Assembly: GCA_026708505.1 (NCBI GenBank)
Contig: JAPOUU010000063.1
Coordinates: forward strand, 1-55,628
Direction of reading: 5' to 3'
Source of the DNA: Hyphomicrobiales bacterium
GTDB taxonomy: Bacteria; Pseudomonadota; Alphaproteobacteria; JAPOUT01
Length of the DNA: 55,628 nt
A program made the position numbers and the translations under genes. The notes beneath the pieces were generated by a model. It saw only the letters and a list, made by a program, of their open reading frames with translations, was not told the origin of the DNA and did no database searches. Shown here one piece after another: positions 26,592 through 34,526 of the stretch; position 1 is the stretch's first letter; each line of letters starts with the position of its first letter.

Positions 26592-27023
26592 TTAAGAATC
26601 CCCGGCCTCGGCATCGAGAATTTCGTCTTCTTCGATGGTGCCGTAAGCTTCGTGGATTCGGACGGCAAGAGCCAATCCCAGCGCCGTTGTTGCAATGCCG
26701 ACGACAATGGCGGTGAGAATAAGCACATGCGGCAACGGGTTCGAATAAAGCGCGTCGGGGTTGTCAGTGAGAATGGGAACACCGCCGTCAACGACGTTGC
26801 CGATGGAAATGTAAAGCAGAAACATTGCGGTTTGGAACAAATTGAGTCCGATGATTTTTTTCACCAGGTTCGAGCGCGCAAGCGTGATGTAAAACCCGAT
26901 CATCATCAACACGATCGCCATCCAATAATTGTATCCGGTGGCAAGGAAATCGAGGAGATACGCGTTCATGCCGGACATAAAGAGCGCGGCATCGCTGCCC
27001 ATGACGAGTTCGGTGGCGTTCAT
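26592..27023 (-). CDS. mnhC: Cation/proton antiporter subunit C (NuoK-like)
   Basis: This 143-residue protein has three membrane helices, as in NuoK/MrpC: YWMAIVLMMIGFYITLARSNLVKKIIGLNLFQTAMFLLYIS contains the first two, and VLILTAIVVGIATTALGLALAV is the third. The buried acid expected in helix 3 is not obvious: the helix 2 region keeps GLNLFQTAMFLLYI. The C-terminal tail is acidic (EEDEILDAEAGDS). The N-terminus has about 25 extra residues compared with the shortest family members. It lies between subunits B and D. Confidence 0.9.
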   Translation of the reverse strand: MNATELVMGSDAALFMSGMNAYLLDFLATGYNYWMAIVLMMIGFYITLARSNLVKKIIGLNLFQTAMFLLYISIGNVVDGGVPILTDNPDALYSNPLPHVLILTAIVVGIATTALGLALAVRIHEAYGTIEEDEILDAEAGDS

Positions 27024-27030
27024 GGCAACA

Positions 27031-27471
27031 TTACCAATCCCGTTCGCGAAGGTGCGGCAGGCGGTCGGCGAAAGCGCGGAAAACCATGACCATCACGCAA
27101 GCAACCGCTATGCCCACACCGGCTTCAACGAGGAGGATGCCCAGGTGTTGTCCGGAAGTCGGCGTCTCGGAAAGAAGATCGTAGTCGAGGAAATTTCCGC
27201 CGAACAAAATGGATGCGAACCCGGTGCCGGCGTAAAGCAGCACCCCTCCCGCGGCACCGACCTGCAGCAACCTGTCAGATACAAACCGCCGGGCGGAAGA
27301 GACATCGAATATCAACCCGTGCAGCACGAAAGCGGATGCGAAGATGAGTCCGGCCTGGAAGCCTCCTCCGGGTCCGAAGTCCCCGTGGAATTGCACGTAA
27401 AACGCGAACAGGAGAATCGGGGCAAAGAGCAGTTTTGCGAGAATGCGCAGGACGAGGCGGTGTTGCATCAT
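27031..27471 (-). CDS. mnhB: Cation/proton antiporter subunit B (MnhB domain)
   Basis: This 146-residue protein has four membrane helices and the MnhB signature FYVQFHGDFGPGGGFQAGLIFA, shared by MrpB and Mbh proteins. The block GILLVEAGVGIAVACVMVMVFR near the C-terminus is also typical. Its ATG-ATG start (27471/27468) overlaps the stop of the upstream DUF4040 gene, and the AGGAG there serves both. It is an essential structural subunit of Mrp-type Na+/H+ antiporters. Confidence 0.93.
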   Translation of the reverse strand: MMQHRLVLRILAKLLFAPILLFAFYVQFHGDFGPGGGFQAGLIFASAFVLHGLIFDVSSARRFVSDRLLQVGAAGGVLLYAGTGFASILFGGNFLDYDLLSETPTSGQHLGILLVEAGVGIAVACVMVMVFRAFADRLPHLRERDW

Positions 27472-28016
27472 TTGCTCCTGTCTCGGGCTACGAATCCGCC
27501 GAGCAGCAACGCAACTCCGATTCCGGCGGTGAAGATGACAACAACCTCGCCGAGGGTATCGAAGCCCCTATAACTTGCGAGGATTGCGGTCACAAGATTT
27601 GGAACATCAATTTCGCGGGCGGTCTGTTCGATGTAGTAGGGGGCGACGTGGGTTTGGGCGGGAGCAAAAGGGTCTCCGAAAGGTGGCGCGTCCAGCATTG
27701 CGTAGATGAGGAGCGCCCCGAACGCACCCGCAACGGCCAATGCAGGCAACCGTTCGAGCATGGAACGATTGGAAGGTTTTTCCTGCCGTTCGGTAAGCGC
27801 CATTGCACTGAGCATGAGGATGGTTGCAATGCCTGCGCCCACGGCCGCTTCGGTAAAAGCGACATCCGCGGCATCCATGGAGAGCAACAGCAGCGCCGAG
27901 AGCAACGAGAACATTCCCGCCAGCATCACCACGGCGAAAAGGTGCCGCAGATACGCGATTCCCAGCGCTGTCGCAATGAGGAAGGCGAAGAGCATGATAT
28001 CGACGAGCGGGTTAAT
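27468..28016 (-). CDS. DUF4040 plus MbhE-like antiporter subunit; likely ATT start
   Basis: This roughly 182-residue membrane protein corresponds to the C-terminal part of MrpA (DUF4040/MbhD, then MbhE) split off as its own gene. Blocks are HLFAVVMLAGMFSLLSALL, DVAFTEAAVGAGIATILML and YRGFDTLGEVVVIFTAGIGV. The natural N-terminus, NPLVDIMLFAFLIATALGIA, is preceded in frame by ATT at 28016-28014, and TAGGAGA stands exactly 8 bases upstream of it. ATG at 27995 is the first ordinary start, but it has no ribosome site and removes residues typical of the family. A sequencing error (ATG read as ATT) is the alternative. Confidence 0.82.
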   Translation of the reverse strand: MNPLVDIMLFAFLIATALGIAYLRHLFAVVMLAGMFSLLSALLLLSMDAADVAFTEAAVGAGIATILMLSAMALTERQEKPSNRSMLERLPALAVAGAFGALLIYAMLDAPPFGDPFAPAQTHVAPYYIEQTAREIDVPNLVTAILASYRGFDTLGEVVVIFTAGIGVALLLGGFVARDRSK

Positions 28017-28027
28017 TTTTGCGTCTC

Positions 28028-28408
28028 CTATCCTTGCGGTCGATTCGAGGAGCGATCTTCCGATTCGATGCCCTGCTGATGGTTCAATTTTTCGTGACCG
28101 GATTCTTCGGTTACACCCTGCGGGCGGATCCCCATGATATGGGCGGCTCCGGCAAGGGCGTGGGCTGCGGTAGGGGTCGTGAGCAAGAGAAAAATAAGGA
28201 TGAGAGCGAGTTTTGCCGTTGCGAGCGAGAACCCACCGTAGCACATCAGCCCGATGAGAAGGAAACCCGCGCCCAGGGTGTCAATGATGCTTGCGGCGTG
28301 GAGCCGTGCGAAGAAGCCGTGCAAACGCAACAGCCCGATGGAGCCCACGAGCAGGAAGCCGCAACCGGTCAATAAGAACGCCCCGCCGATGATATCAAGC
28401 ACGCTCAT
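28028..28408 (-). CDS. mnhG: Monovalent cation/proton antiporter subunit G
   Basis: This 126-residue subunit has three membrane helices and the MnhG signature GSIGLLRLHGFFARLHAASIIDTLGAGFLLIGLM. The segment LALILIFLLLTTPTAAHALAGAAH is the third helix with the conserved TTP-x-A-H-A-L-A motif. A hydrophilic tail of about 30 residues rich in Glu, His, Arg and Gln is longer than usual. The start overlaps the stop of mnhF by 4 bases. Confidence 0.94.
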   Translation of the reverse strand: MSVLDIIGGAFLLTGCGFLLVGSIGLLRLHGFFARLHAASIIDTLGAGFLLIGLMCYGGFSLATAKLALILIFLLLTTPTAAHALAGAAHIMGIRPQGVTEESGHEKLNHQQGIESEDRSSNRPQG

Positions 28409-28692
28409 GATTCGTCTTTCGGCGGAGAGGGTGGAATTTTTCCGAGCGTTCGATATCGGAAAAATTTTAAAATGGCGATGGTGCCGATGAAATTCACCAA
28501 CGCATAGAGAAGCGCAATGTCGAGAAGATCCGCGCGCTCAACGATAAAAGCCGCAAGGGCGATAAGGAGCGTCGTCATGGTGCCGAAGACGTTCATTGCA
28601 AGGGTTCTGTCGTAAAGCGTCGGACCGCGCAGCAATCGTGCAAGCGTCGGGATGGCGGCGAGCAGCAGCAAGAGGGATGCAATCGTTAGCAT
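28405..28692 (-). CDS. mnhF: Monovalent cation/proton antiporter subunit F
   Basis: This 95-residue protein has three membrane helices and the MnhF signature RLLRGPTLYDRTLAMNVFGT, followed by DLLDIALLYALVNFIGTIAILKF. The DR-x-x-A-x-N motif on the cytoplasmic side is conserved in MrpF and Mbh proteins. It overlaps mnhE by 7 bases and mnhG by 4 bases, consistent with tight translational coupling. Confidence 0.94.
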   Translation of the reverse strand: MLTIASLLLLLAAIPTLARLLRGPTLYDRTLAMNVFGTMTTLLIALAAFIVERADLLDIALLYALVNFIGTIAILKFFRYRTLGKIPPSPPKDES

Positions 28693-29222
28693 AACGGCTC
28701 GGACTCTTGGTTTTCTTTTGATGTGGAAATATCGAATTTGCGGATTTTTTGCGCCATTTCTTCGAGAGAATCACACATTTCAAAACTGAGGGCGTGGATG
28801 AGAATCTTGTCGTCGTCCATATCGACGCTGACGGTTCCGGGCGTAAGGGTTATGGAGTTCGCGTAGATTGCCCGCGCGAGGTCGGAGACCTGCCCCGAAG
28901 GTATCCAAAAAAGCCGCTGCCGCGTGTCGCAGTCGCGCGAGAGAATGATTCGCGCAACGGCGATATTGGCCTTGCAGGTCTCGAGAATGAGCCAGCCCCA
29001 ATAGCGCCAGATGCCGTCCGGGCGCAATATACGGAGCGGAAGTGATTCGCTGTCCAGCACCCCCATCCGCCAGGCGAGGGCGGCGATTCCCGCCGAGGAA
29101 ACAGCCCCCAGGGTCAGGAGAAGGACATTATCGGTCTTGCCGGAGAGCGCCAGCCACAGCCCAAACAGCACGGCTACAAGGGCAATAACGCGGACCATCG
29201 CTCGAATAGTAGGGAATTTCAT
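28686..29222 (-). CDS. mnhE: Na+/H+ antiporter subunit E
   Basis: This is the first gene of the ten-gene antiporter operon; the product is about 178 residues. Two N-terminal hydrophobic segments are followed by a soluble domain. The MnhE signature is ANSITLTPGTVSVDMDDDKILIHAL, preceded by YWGWLILETCKANIAVARIIL. Start choice is uncertain: ATG at 29222 (MKFPTIRAM), ATG at 29234 and TTG at 29258 are all in frame, none with a clear ribosome site. Upstream lies the divergent cold-shock gene region. MrpE is needed for full activity of Mrp complexes but does not form the ion path. Confidence 0.92.
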   Translation of the reverse strand: MKFPTIRAMVRVIALVAVLFGLWLALSGKTDNVLLLTLGAVSSAGIAALAWRMGVLDSESLPLRILRPDGIWRYWGWLILETCKANIAVARIILSRDCDTRQRLFWIPSGQVSDLARAIYANSITLTPGTVSVDMDDDKILIHALSFEMCDSLEEMAQKIRKFDISTSKENQESEPLC

Positions 29223-29305
29223 AGGATTCAGCATAATAAATTGGGTTTTAAGAAGCAATTGGCTAGGTTTATCCCACCATTCCCCCTTAGATTGAAAAAA
29301 AGTTC

Positions 29306-29334
29306 TTGATTGATGCTTGCGATTGTTTTATGAA
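29306..29334 (+). promoter_or_regulatory. Candidate promoter of the cold-shock gene
   Basis: TTGATT (29306-29311) and TATGAA (29329-29334) are exactly 17 bases apart. Transcription from here would give about 60 bases of leader before the small upstream reading frame at 29402 and about 200 before the cold-shock ATG. Long leaders are usual for cold-shock genes. Confidence 0.42.
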
Positions 29335-29401
29335 ATAGGTCACCCCGCCGGAGCGTGTCGTTCGTAGTTACATCGACCTTCATAAGGAGGAGGGATAAGT
29401 T

Positions 29402-29551
29402 ATGGGCGGGAAGTTTTCGTTAGTCATGTTTTTCTTCGTTTGTTCGTTGAGCGACGGGCGGAGAAATGTCGTTGTCAGTTGTACAAGTTGCGCGTTCGAG
29501 TGCGTGGATTCTTCAATTTGTCCTGACTACCGGGGAGAATATCTATGGTGA
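29402..29551 (+). CDS. Possible 49-residue leader peptide, Cys-rich, upstream of the cold-shock gene
   Basis: A 49-codon reading frame starts at ATG 29402, nine bases after AAGGAGG, the strongest ribosome site in this region. The peptide begins MGGKFSLVMFFFVCSL, a short hydrophobic stretch, and has five Cys residues (SCTSC, FEC, SIC in the second half). Its stop TGA (29549-29551) overlaps the cold-shock start ATG at 29545, so translation would be coupled. It may be a real small protein, or a leader whose translation controls the cold-shock gene. No homologue is known to me. A chance frame under a structural AG-rich leader is possible. Confidence 0.42.
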   Translation: MGGKFSLVMFFFVCSLSDGRRNVVVSCTSCAFECVDSSICPDYRGEYLW

Positions 29552-30246
29552 TATCCAGAGAGTCTGCGCTTGCGCTCGAAAATAATACTAAGAGCGACAG
29601 CTTTGATGTTAATGAAACGGCTTCCGACCGTCGTGCGAGTCTCTCGCTGATGCTAGGAAATGCCAGTGGTGAAAGAGAGGATGGCGAGGGAGATGCATGT
29701 AACGGTTCGTTGAACGGTAACGGTGCGGAACGCTTAGATGATGACAAATATGTCGCGAAGGGAATTTTGAAATGGTTCAACCCGACTCGCGGCTATGGTT
29801 TTGTCACCCTTGAGGACTCGGATGAAGACGCTCTCTTGCATGCGTTATGCTTGAAGCAGGTCGGACGCGAGAACATCGCCCGAGGCGCACGCATCACTTG
29901 CCGTGTGGCCAGGCGTCCCAAAGGGGTACAAGTCACGCATCTCTTGAGCATTGACGAGAACGGCGACTTCCCGTTCGCATCTCCCGAACAGTTGCAACAA
30001 GGCAATGCGTTCGAACGTGCAGTTGTGAAGTGGTTCGATCCTCAACGCGGCTACGGCTTTGTGAGCATGGGTGAAGACATGCTCGATATTTTCGTTCATA
30101 CGGAAACGTTGCAACGATATAATATACAAGGCCTTGAGAGCGGCGATGAAGTCTTGGTACGTTTTTGGCGTGGACCAAAAGGTCTTTCGGCAAGCGAAAT
30201 CAAACTCGTCCTGCCTGAAGACGATTCCATGGACGAGGAATTCTAA
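29545..30246 (+). CDS. Cold-shock protein with two CSD domains
   Basis: This 233-residue protein binds single-stranded RNA/DNA. A disordered acidic N-terminal region (1-67) precedes CSD1 (about 70-134) with KWFNPTRGYGFV. An acidic linker leads to CSD2 (about 157-225) with KWFDPQRGYGFVSM and DIFVHTETL. CSD1 has the weaker second RNP motif (LLHALCL instead of V/I-F-V-H), so CSD2 may bind nucleic acid better. Double-CSD proteins of roughly this build are typical of alphaproteobacteria. GGGGAG precedes the ATG. The long leader with an upstream frame suggests post-transcriptional control. It ends 6 bases before a convergent gene. Confidence 0.92.
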   Translation: MVISRESALALENNTKSDSFDVNETASDRRASLSLMLGNASGEREDGEGDACNGSLNGNGAERLDDDKYVAKGILKWFNPTRGYGFVTLEDSDEDALLHALCLKQVGRENIARGARITCRVARRPKGVQVTHLLSIDENGDFPFASPEQLQQGNAFERAVVKWFDPQRGYGFVSMGEDMLDIFVHTETLQRYNIQGLESGDEVLVRFWRGPKGLSASEIKLVLPEDDSMDEEF

Positions 30247-30252
30247 CGAAGA

Positions 30253-30576
30253 TTATTTAACGAAGGGACTTTCGTCCAAACTTTCGATATCTTCGAAGAA
30301 AATTCTTTGGCGTCGCTTTTTTCGGGCCTTTTGCTGCTCGTAATCATCGACCTTCAGCTCGATGCTGCGCAGTTCCGCGTCTTCAATGACGATGGAGCGG
30401 CGCAGCAGCGGCTGGTCGTGCGGATCCTCGGGAAGATGATATTTCAGCGTCGGCGCCTTGGACTGCGCCAATACGAACGACGGCATCAATACCACCAAGG
30501 ACAGCAAAGCTAGCGACACAAGCACGACGCTTGCGCGAATCACTATGCCGAACGGGGCAGGGCGGGAAGATTTCAT
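30253..30576 (-). CDS. Small exported or membrane-anchored basic protein, unknown function
   Basis: This 107-residue protein has an N-terminal hydrophobic segment (ASVVLVSLALLSLVVLMPSFVLA) with a possible signal peptidase site after VLAQ. The mature part is hydrophilic and helical, with a basic cluster QKARKKRRQRIFF near the end. A strong AGGAGG lies seven bases before the ATG, so it is very probably expressed. I recognise no domain. It follows the PuuB-like gene on the same strand after 42 bases and is convergent with the cold-shock gene. Confidence 0.68.
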   Translation of the reverse strand: MKSSRPAPFGIVIRASVVLVSLALLSLVVLMPSFVLAQSKAPTLKYHLPEDPHDQPLLRRSIVIEDAELRSIELKVDDYEQQKARKKRRQRIFFEDIESLDESPFVK

Positions 30577-30618
30577 GACGATTCGCCTCCTAACAAAGAA
30601 AGGGTGGCAGAGATTCGA

Positions 30619-31884
30619 TTATATCTTATCCCGTAGCGAGTAGTAAAGCATCCCGAATACAAGCATGGGATAGCGAAGGAGCGTTCCCCCGGGGAAATCG
30701 GGGATGCGAATCGAGGCAAGCACATCGAAACGCTCGGATTGACCGGCTGCGGCCTCGGCGAGAAGTTTGCCGGCAAGGGTCGCCATGTGAATCCCCGAGC
30801 CGGAATACCCCTGCGCGAAGAAGACATTTTCATCGATTCGCCCGAAATGGGGGATGCGCGGCATTGTGATGGCAAGCGTTCCCCCCCAAGCATAATCAAT
30901 GCGGGTGTCTGCAAGTTGCGGAAAGACCCTTAACATCGGTTTTCGGACAAAACCGGCGATGTCTTCCGGGAAATTCGTCGAGTAGGTTTCCCCGCCGCCG
31001 AACAGCAGACGGCCATCTCGAGTGCGGCGATAATAATCAATAACGAATTTCGAATCCGAGACGGCGTAGTCTTTTTGGATCAATTGCCGCGCGCGTTCGC
31101 CAAGGGGCTCGGTTGCAACAATAAAATTATGTAGAGGCATGATTTTCGGGGCGATGCGCGGCTCAATCTTGTCGAGGTATCCATTGCACGCAAGCAACAC
31201 GACGGAAGCGTTTACCTTCCCTTCTTGCGTTCGAAGTTTTGTTCCCTCGCGCGACAAAACTCTCGTGCCTTCGTAAACACGACCCCCTTTGTTCAAAACC
31301 GCACGGGCCAACCCGAGTGCATAAGCCAGGGGATGCAAATGTGCGCCAAACGGATCGAACACGCCTCCGTGGTAGCGCTCGCTTGCAACCAAATCGCGAA
31401 CCTCCTCAAGTTCGAGGTAACGCAACCCGGCATCAGGGTAGTTTCGCTCCATAAAGTCGACCTCGTTGCGCAGGCTTCTTGCGTGACTTTTTTTCCACGC
31501 CAAATGCGCGGCACCGTCACGCAAGTCGCACTCGATATCGTGCCGGTTGATGAGTTCCCGAACCAGACGATTCGCCTCGCGGGCCAGATCCCACATTCGA
31601 CGCGCGTGGTCCTTGCCGAGACGGGCTTCAAGGCTCTCCTGGTCTTCCCGCTGCGTGCTTCCCAGCTGTCCGCCGTTTCGCCCGGAGGCCCCCCAAGCGA
31701 TGCGGTGCGCCTCAAGAACGGCGACGCTGTAACCGCGCTCAAGGAGATGGAGCGCGGCGGAGAGGCCCGTATACCCCGACCCGACAATGGCGACATCCAC
31801 GCTGACCTCTCCTTTCAGAGAAGCCTGTTGAGCAAGAATCCCGACTGTATCGGCGTAATAGGAAGTTGGATAGGTTGAGGTCAT
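30619..31884 (-). CDS. FAD-dependent oxidoreductase, PuuB-like (gamma-glutamylputrescine oxidase family)
   Basis: This 421-residue DAO-family flavoenzyme has the dinucleotide motif VDVAIVGSGYTGLSAALHL at about 29-47, the block AWGASGRNGGQLGSTQRED and the late RDGRLLFGGGETYS and GYSGSGIHMATLAG segments that define PuuB-type oxidases. The family oxidises gamma-glutamylputrescine or related amines and releases H2O2. No PuuA, PuuC or PuuD gene is near, so the substrate is uncertain; other members act on amino acids or betaines. The gene is divergent from the ABC permease gene with only 68 bases between start codons. Confidence 0.88.
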   Translation of the reverse strand: MTSTYPTSYYADTVGILAQQASLKGEVSVDVAIVGSGYTGLSAALHLLERGYSVAVLEAHRIAWGASGRNGGQLGSTQREDQESLEARLGKDHARRMWDLAREANRLVRELINRHDIECDLRDGAAHLAWKKSHARSLRNEVDFMERNYPDAGLRYLELEEVRDLVASERYHGGVFDPFGAHLHPLAYALGLARAVLNKGGRVYEGTRVLSREGTKLRTQEGKVNASVVLLACNGYLDKIEPRIAPKIMPLHNFIVATEPLGERARQLIQKDYAVSDSKFVIDYYRRTRDGRLLFGGGETYSTNFPEDIAGFVRKPMLRVFPQLADTRIDYAWGGTLAITMPRIPHFGRIDENVFFAQGYSGSGIHMATLAGKLLAEAAAGQSERFDVLASIRIPDFPGGTLLRYPMLVFGMLYYSLRDKI

Positions 31885-31940
31885 GAATGTTTTATAGCAC
31901 GTCTCCGGTTCTAAAATCGGAGAACGTTAATGGTTTATGG

Positions 31941-31946
31941 TATAAC
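31941..31946 (+). promoter_or_regulatory. Candidate -10 box of the ABC permease gene
   Basis: TATAAC ends 6 bases before the ATG at 31953, so the transcript should start at the initiation codon and be leaderless. No good -35 box is seen at the expected distance. Confidence 0.38.
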
Positions 31947-31952
31947 TCCGGC

Positions 31953-34502
31953 ATGGCCATTCCCCTCCCCATCCGCATCGCAAAACGGGAACTCCGAACG
32001 GGAATCAGAGGATTCAAAATTTTCCTCATCGCCATCATTCTCGGAACCGCAACCATCGCCGCGATAACATCAACCGCGCAAAACATCCAGAACGCCCTGA
32101 CGGCGCAAGGCAGAAACATCCTCGGTGCGGACATCACCCTCCGTCTGCGGCACCGTCCGACTAATGCAACTGAATCCGCATATCTCAAACAACTCGCGGC
32201 AAACACAAACGCGCAAACATCGGCAACCATCTCCATGCAAGCCATGGTGGGAAACCAAGCCGACAAATTCCTCTCCCGCCTCAAAGCTGTCGATGACAAA
32301 TACCCCCTCTATGGAAACCTCATACTCCAACCCTCGATCACATTACAAAAAGCCTTCGAACAGGACCCGGCCACCAAACTCCGCGGCACCGTTGTTGAGC
32401 CCTTACTGCTCGAACAACTCAACGCACAAATAGGAGATGTTCTTTTAATCGGCGAAATGGAAGCCGAAATCCGCGCAACCGTGCTCTTTGAACCCGACAA
32501 GCTATCCGAAGGCTTCGCTCTCGGTCCGCGCGTTTTCCTCTCCGCGGACGCAATGGAACAAACGCAACTCATGCAGCCGGGAAGCGTCTTTGCGCATCAC
32601 TACAAAATCAAACTCCCCGAAGGCTTCTGCAACCCGACACGGATACAGGCCCTCATCGAAGAGATTAATAACGACCTCCCGCACAGCGGCTGGCGAATCC
32701 GGGACTGTTCAAACAGCGCCCCCGAACTCCAACGCTTCGTGCGCATTCTTACGCAATTCCTAGTGCTCGTCGGTCTCATGGCGCTCATTGTGGGAGGCAT
32801 CGGAGTTGCAAACGCCGTGCGCGGATACCTTGATGCAAAACGAGCAACGCTGGCAACGCTCAAATGCCTCGGAGCGTCCGGTGCGTTGCTGTTTCAAACC
32901 TACATGCTGCAAATACTCGCACTTGCGACGCTGGGCGTCGGCATCGGCGTCACACTCGGCGCGCTCGCGCCGCTGCCGCTGCAAACACCCCTCGCCGCGG
33001 TTCTCACCCTTCCTCTCGATTTCCAAATCCAAATCAAACCGCTTGCCATCGCCGCCGCCTACGGGTTTCTCGTCGCCATCGGTTTCGCCATCTATCCGCT
33101 TGCAACCGCAAGAGAAATCCGCGCCGTCGCACTCTTCCGCAAGGAAGTCGCGCCCGTGCGCAAACGTCCGCGAACACGATACATTGTGTTAACCGCGCTC
33201 GTGTTTATCGCGCTCGCATCATTGCTGTTCGCCGTCACCGATGATGAAGAATTCGCAAACTGGTTTCTTGCAATCATCATAGGATCAATGCTCGTGTTCC
33301 TGGTGCTCTCGAAAAGCGTGATGTGGCTGGCGCAACGCTTGAGCTCCTGGGGAAGCGAATCATGGCGAATCGCCCTGCGAAACATCTCACGTCCCGGATC
33401 TTTCGCGCCAAACATCATTCTCGCGCTTGGCATGGGACTCACACTGCTCATCACCGTCGCCATGACCGATGCGGCTTTGTCTTCGCGCATACAAAAACAT
33501 CTCGTTGATGAAGCGGTCGCGTTTTTCTTTCTCAACGTTCGATCCAACGAGGCGGACAATTTCACCGAAAGTCTTTCACAAGCCAACGGCGTGCTCGAAG
33601 TCTCAAGCGCGCCGATGCTGCGCGGAACCATCGTGCGTGTAAACGGCGTTCCGGCATCCGAGATAGACCCCACGCCCGACACCGAGTGGGTGCTGCGGGG
33701 AGACAGAGGGCTCTCCTACGAACGAGATCTGCCCGGGGATTCAACCGTGGCCTCGGGCGAATGGTGGCCGCGCGATTACGACGGCCCGCCCCTGTTATCG
33801 CTTGCCAGCGACATTGCACACGGGCTTGGCGTCGGCGTCGGCGATACCATGACGGTCAATGTGTTGGGCCGCGAGGTAACCGCGACCATCGCAAATACAA
33901 GGAATTTCGAGTGGCGCGATATTGGGATTCATTTTGCATTGATACTCACTCCGAATGCTTTGCGGGGAGCGCCTCATTCTTTTTTGTTCACGGTGGCGAT
34001 GGAGAAGGATATTCAAGCCGAAGCGGATTTGCAGGGTTTGGTGGGACGGGAGTATCCGGGGGTGACGGCGATTTGGATTCGCGAGGTTGCCGAACAAGTT
34101 AATCGGTTGGCGGATAATATCGGTTTGGCGATACGTTCGAGCAGTGTGTTGGCGGTTTTTGCGGGGATGCTGGTACTGGGCGGAGTGATGGCGGCGGATC
34201 ATCGGAGACGTCGAAGGGAATCGGTGCTGTGGAAAGTATTAGGAGCAACGCGCGGAAAAGTCGTGTGGATGTATGCGTTGGAATATTTGGTTCTAGCGAT
34301 TGGCGCAGGAGTGTTCGGGGCAATGTGCGGAAGCATTGCAAGCTGGGTGATTACAAAACAGGTGGTTGGTTTGGATTGGATATTTACGGGAGGGGTGTTG
34401 TGGGTTGTTCCGGCCGCGGTGGCGGTGGCAACGTCTTTGGCTTTAATCGGAGCGTGGGGATTGCTGGGGAAACGTGCCGGCACGGTGTTGCGGGAAGAAT
34501 AA
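31953..34502 (+). CDS. ABC transporter permease, FtsX/YbbP type, without adjacent ATPase
   Basis: This 849-residue protein has the YbbP (LolCE/MacB-like) layout: an N-terminal membrane helix (FLIAIILGTATIAAITS), a periplasmic MacB-PCD-like domain (about 40-255), three membrane helices with FtsX motif (LALIVGGIGVANAVRGYLDAK and CLGASGALLFQTYML), another membrane pair, a second periplasmic domain and a final FtsX triplet including SVLWKVLGATRGKVVWMYALEY. Such systems extract or move lipids and lipoproteins. The YbbA-type ATPase that normally pairs with it is absent next door. Codon usage changes sharply near 33900: the first three quarters favour CTC/ATC/C-ending codons, the rest TTG/ATT/GCG. 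Confidence 0.88.
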   Translation: MAIPLPIRIAKRELRTGIRGFKIFLIAIILGTATIAAITSTAQNIQNALTAQGRNILGADITLRLRHRPTNATESAYLKQLAANTNAQTSATISMQAMVGNQADKFLSRLKAVDDKYPLYGNLILQPSITLQKAFEQDPATKLRGTVVEPLLLEQLNAQIGDVLLIGEMEAEIRATVLFEPDKLSEGFALGPRVFLSADAMEQTQLMQPGSVFAHHYKIKLPEGFCNPTRIQALIEEINNDLPHSGWRIRDCSNSAPELQRFVRILTQFLVLVGLMALIVGGIGVANAVRGYLDAKRATLATLKCLGASGALLFQTYMLQILALATLGVGIGVTLGALAPLPLQTPLAAVLTLPLDFQIQIKPLAIAAAYGFLVAIGFAIYPLATAREIRAVALFRKEVAPVRKRPRTRYIVLTALVFIALASLLFAVTDDEEFANWFLAIIIGSMLVFLVLSKSVMWLAQRLSSWGSESWRIALRNISRPGSFAPNIILALGMGLTLLITVAMTDAALSSRIQKHLVDEAVAFFFLNVRSNEADNFTESLSQANGVLEVSSAPMLRGTIVRVNGVPASEIDPTPDTEWVLRGDRGLSYERDLPGDSTVASGEWWPRDYDGPPLLSLASDIAHGLGVGVGDTMTVNVLGREVTATIANTRNFEWRDIGIHFALILTPNALRGAPHSFLFTVAMEKDIQAEADLQGLVGREYPGVTAIWIREVAEQVNRLADNIGLAIRSSSVLAVFAGMLVLGGVMAADHRRRRRESVLWKVLGATRGKVVWMYALEYLVLAIGAGVFGAMCGSIASWVITKQVVGLDWIFTGGVLWVVPAAVAVATSLALIGAWGLLGKRAGTVLREE

Positions 34503-34526
34503 AACCTTCCCGGCGTCCTTCGCGGA

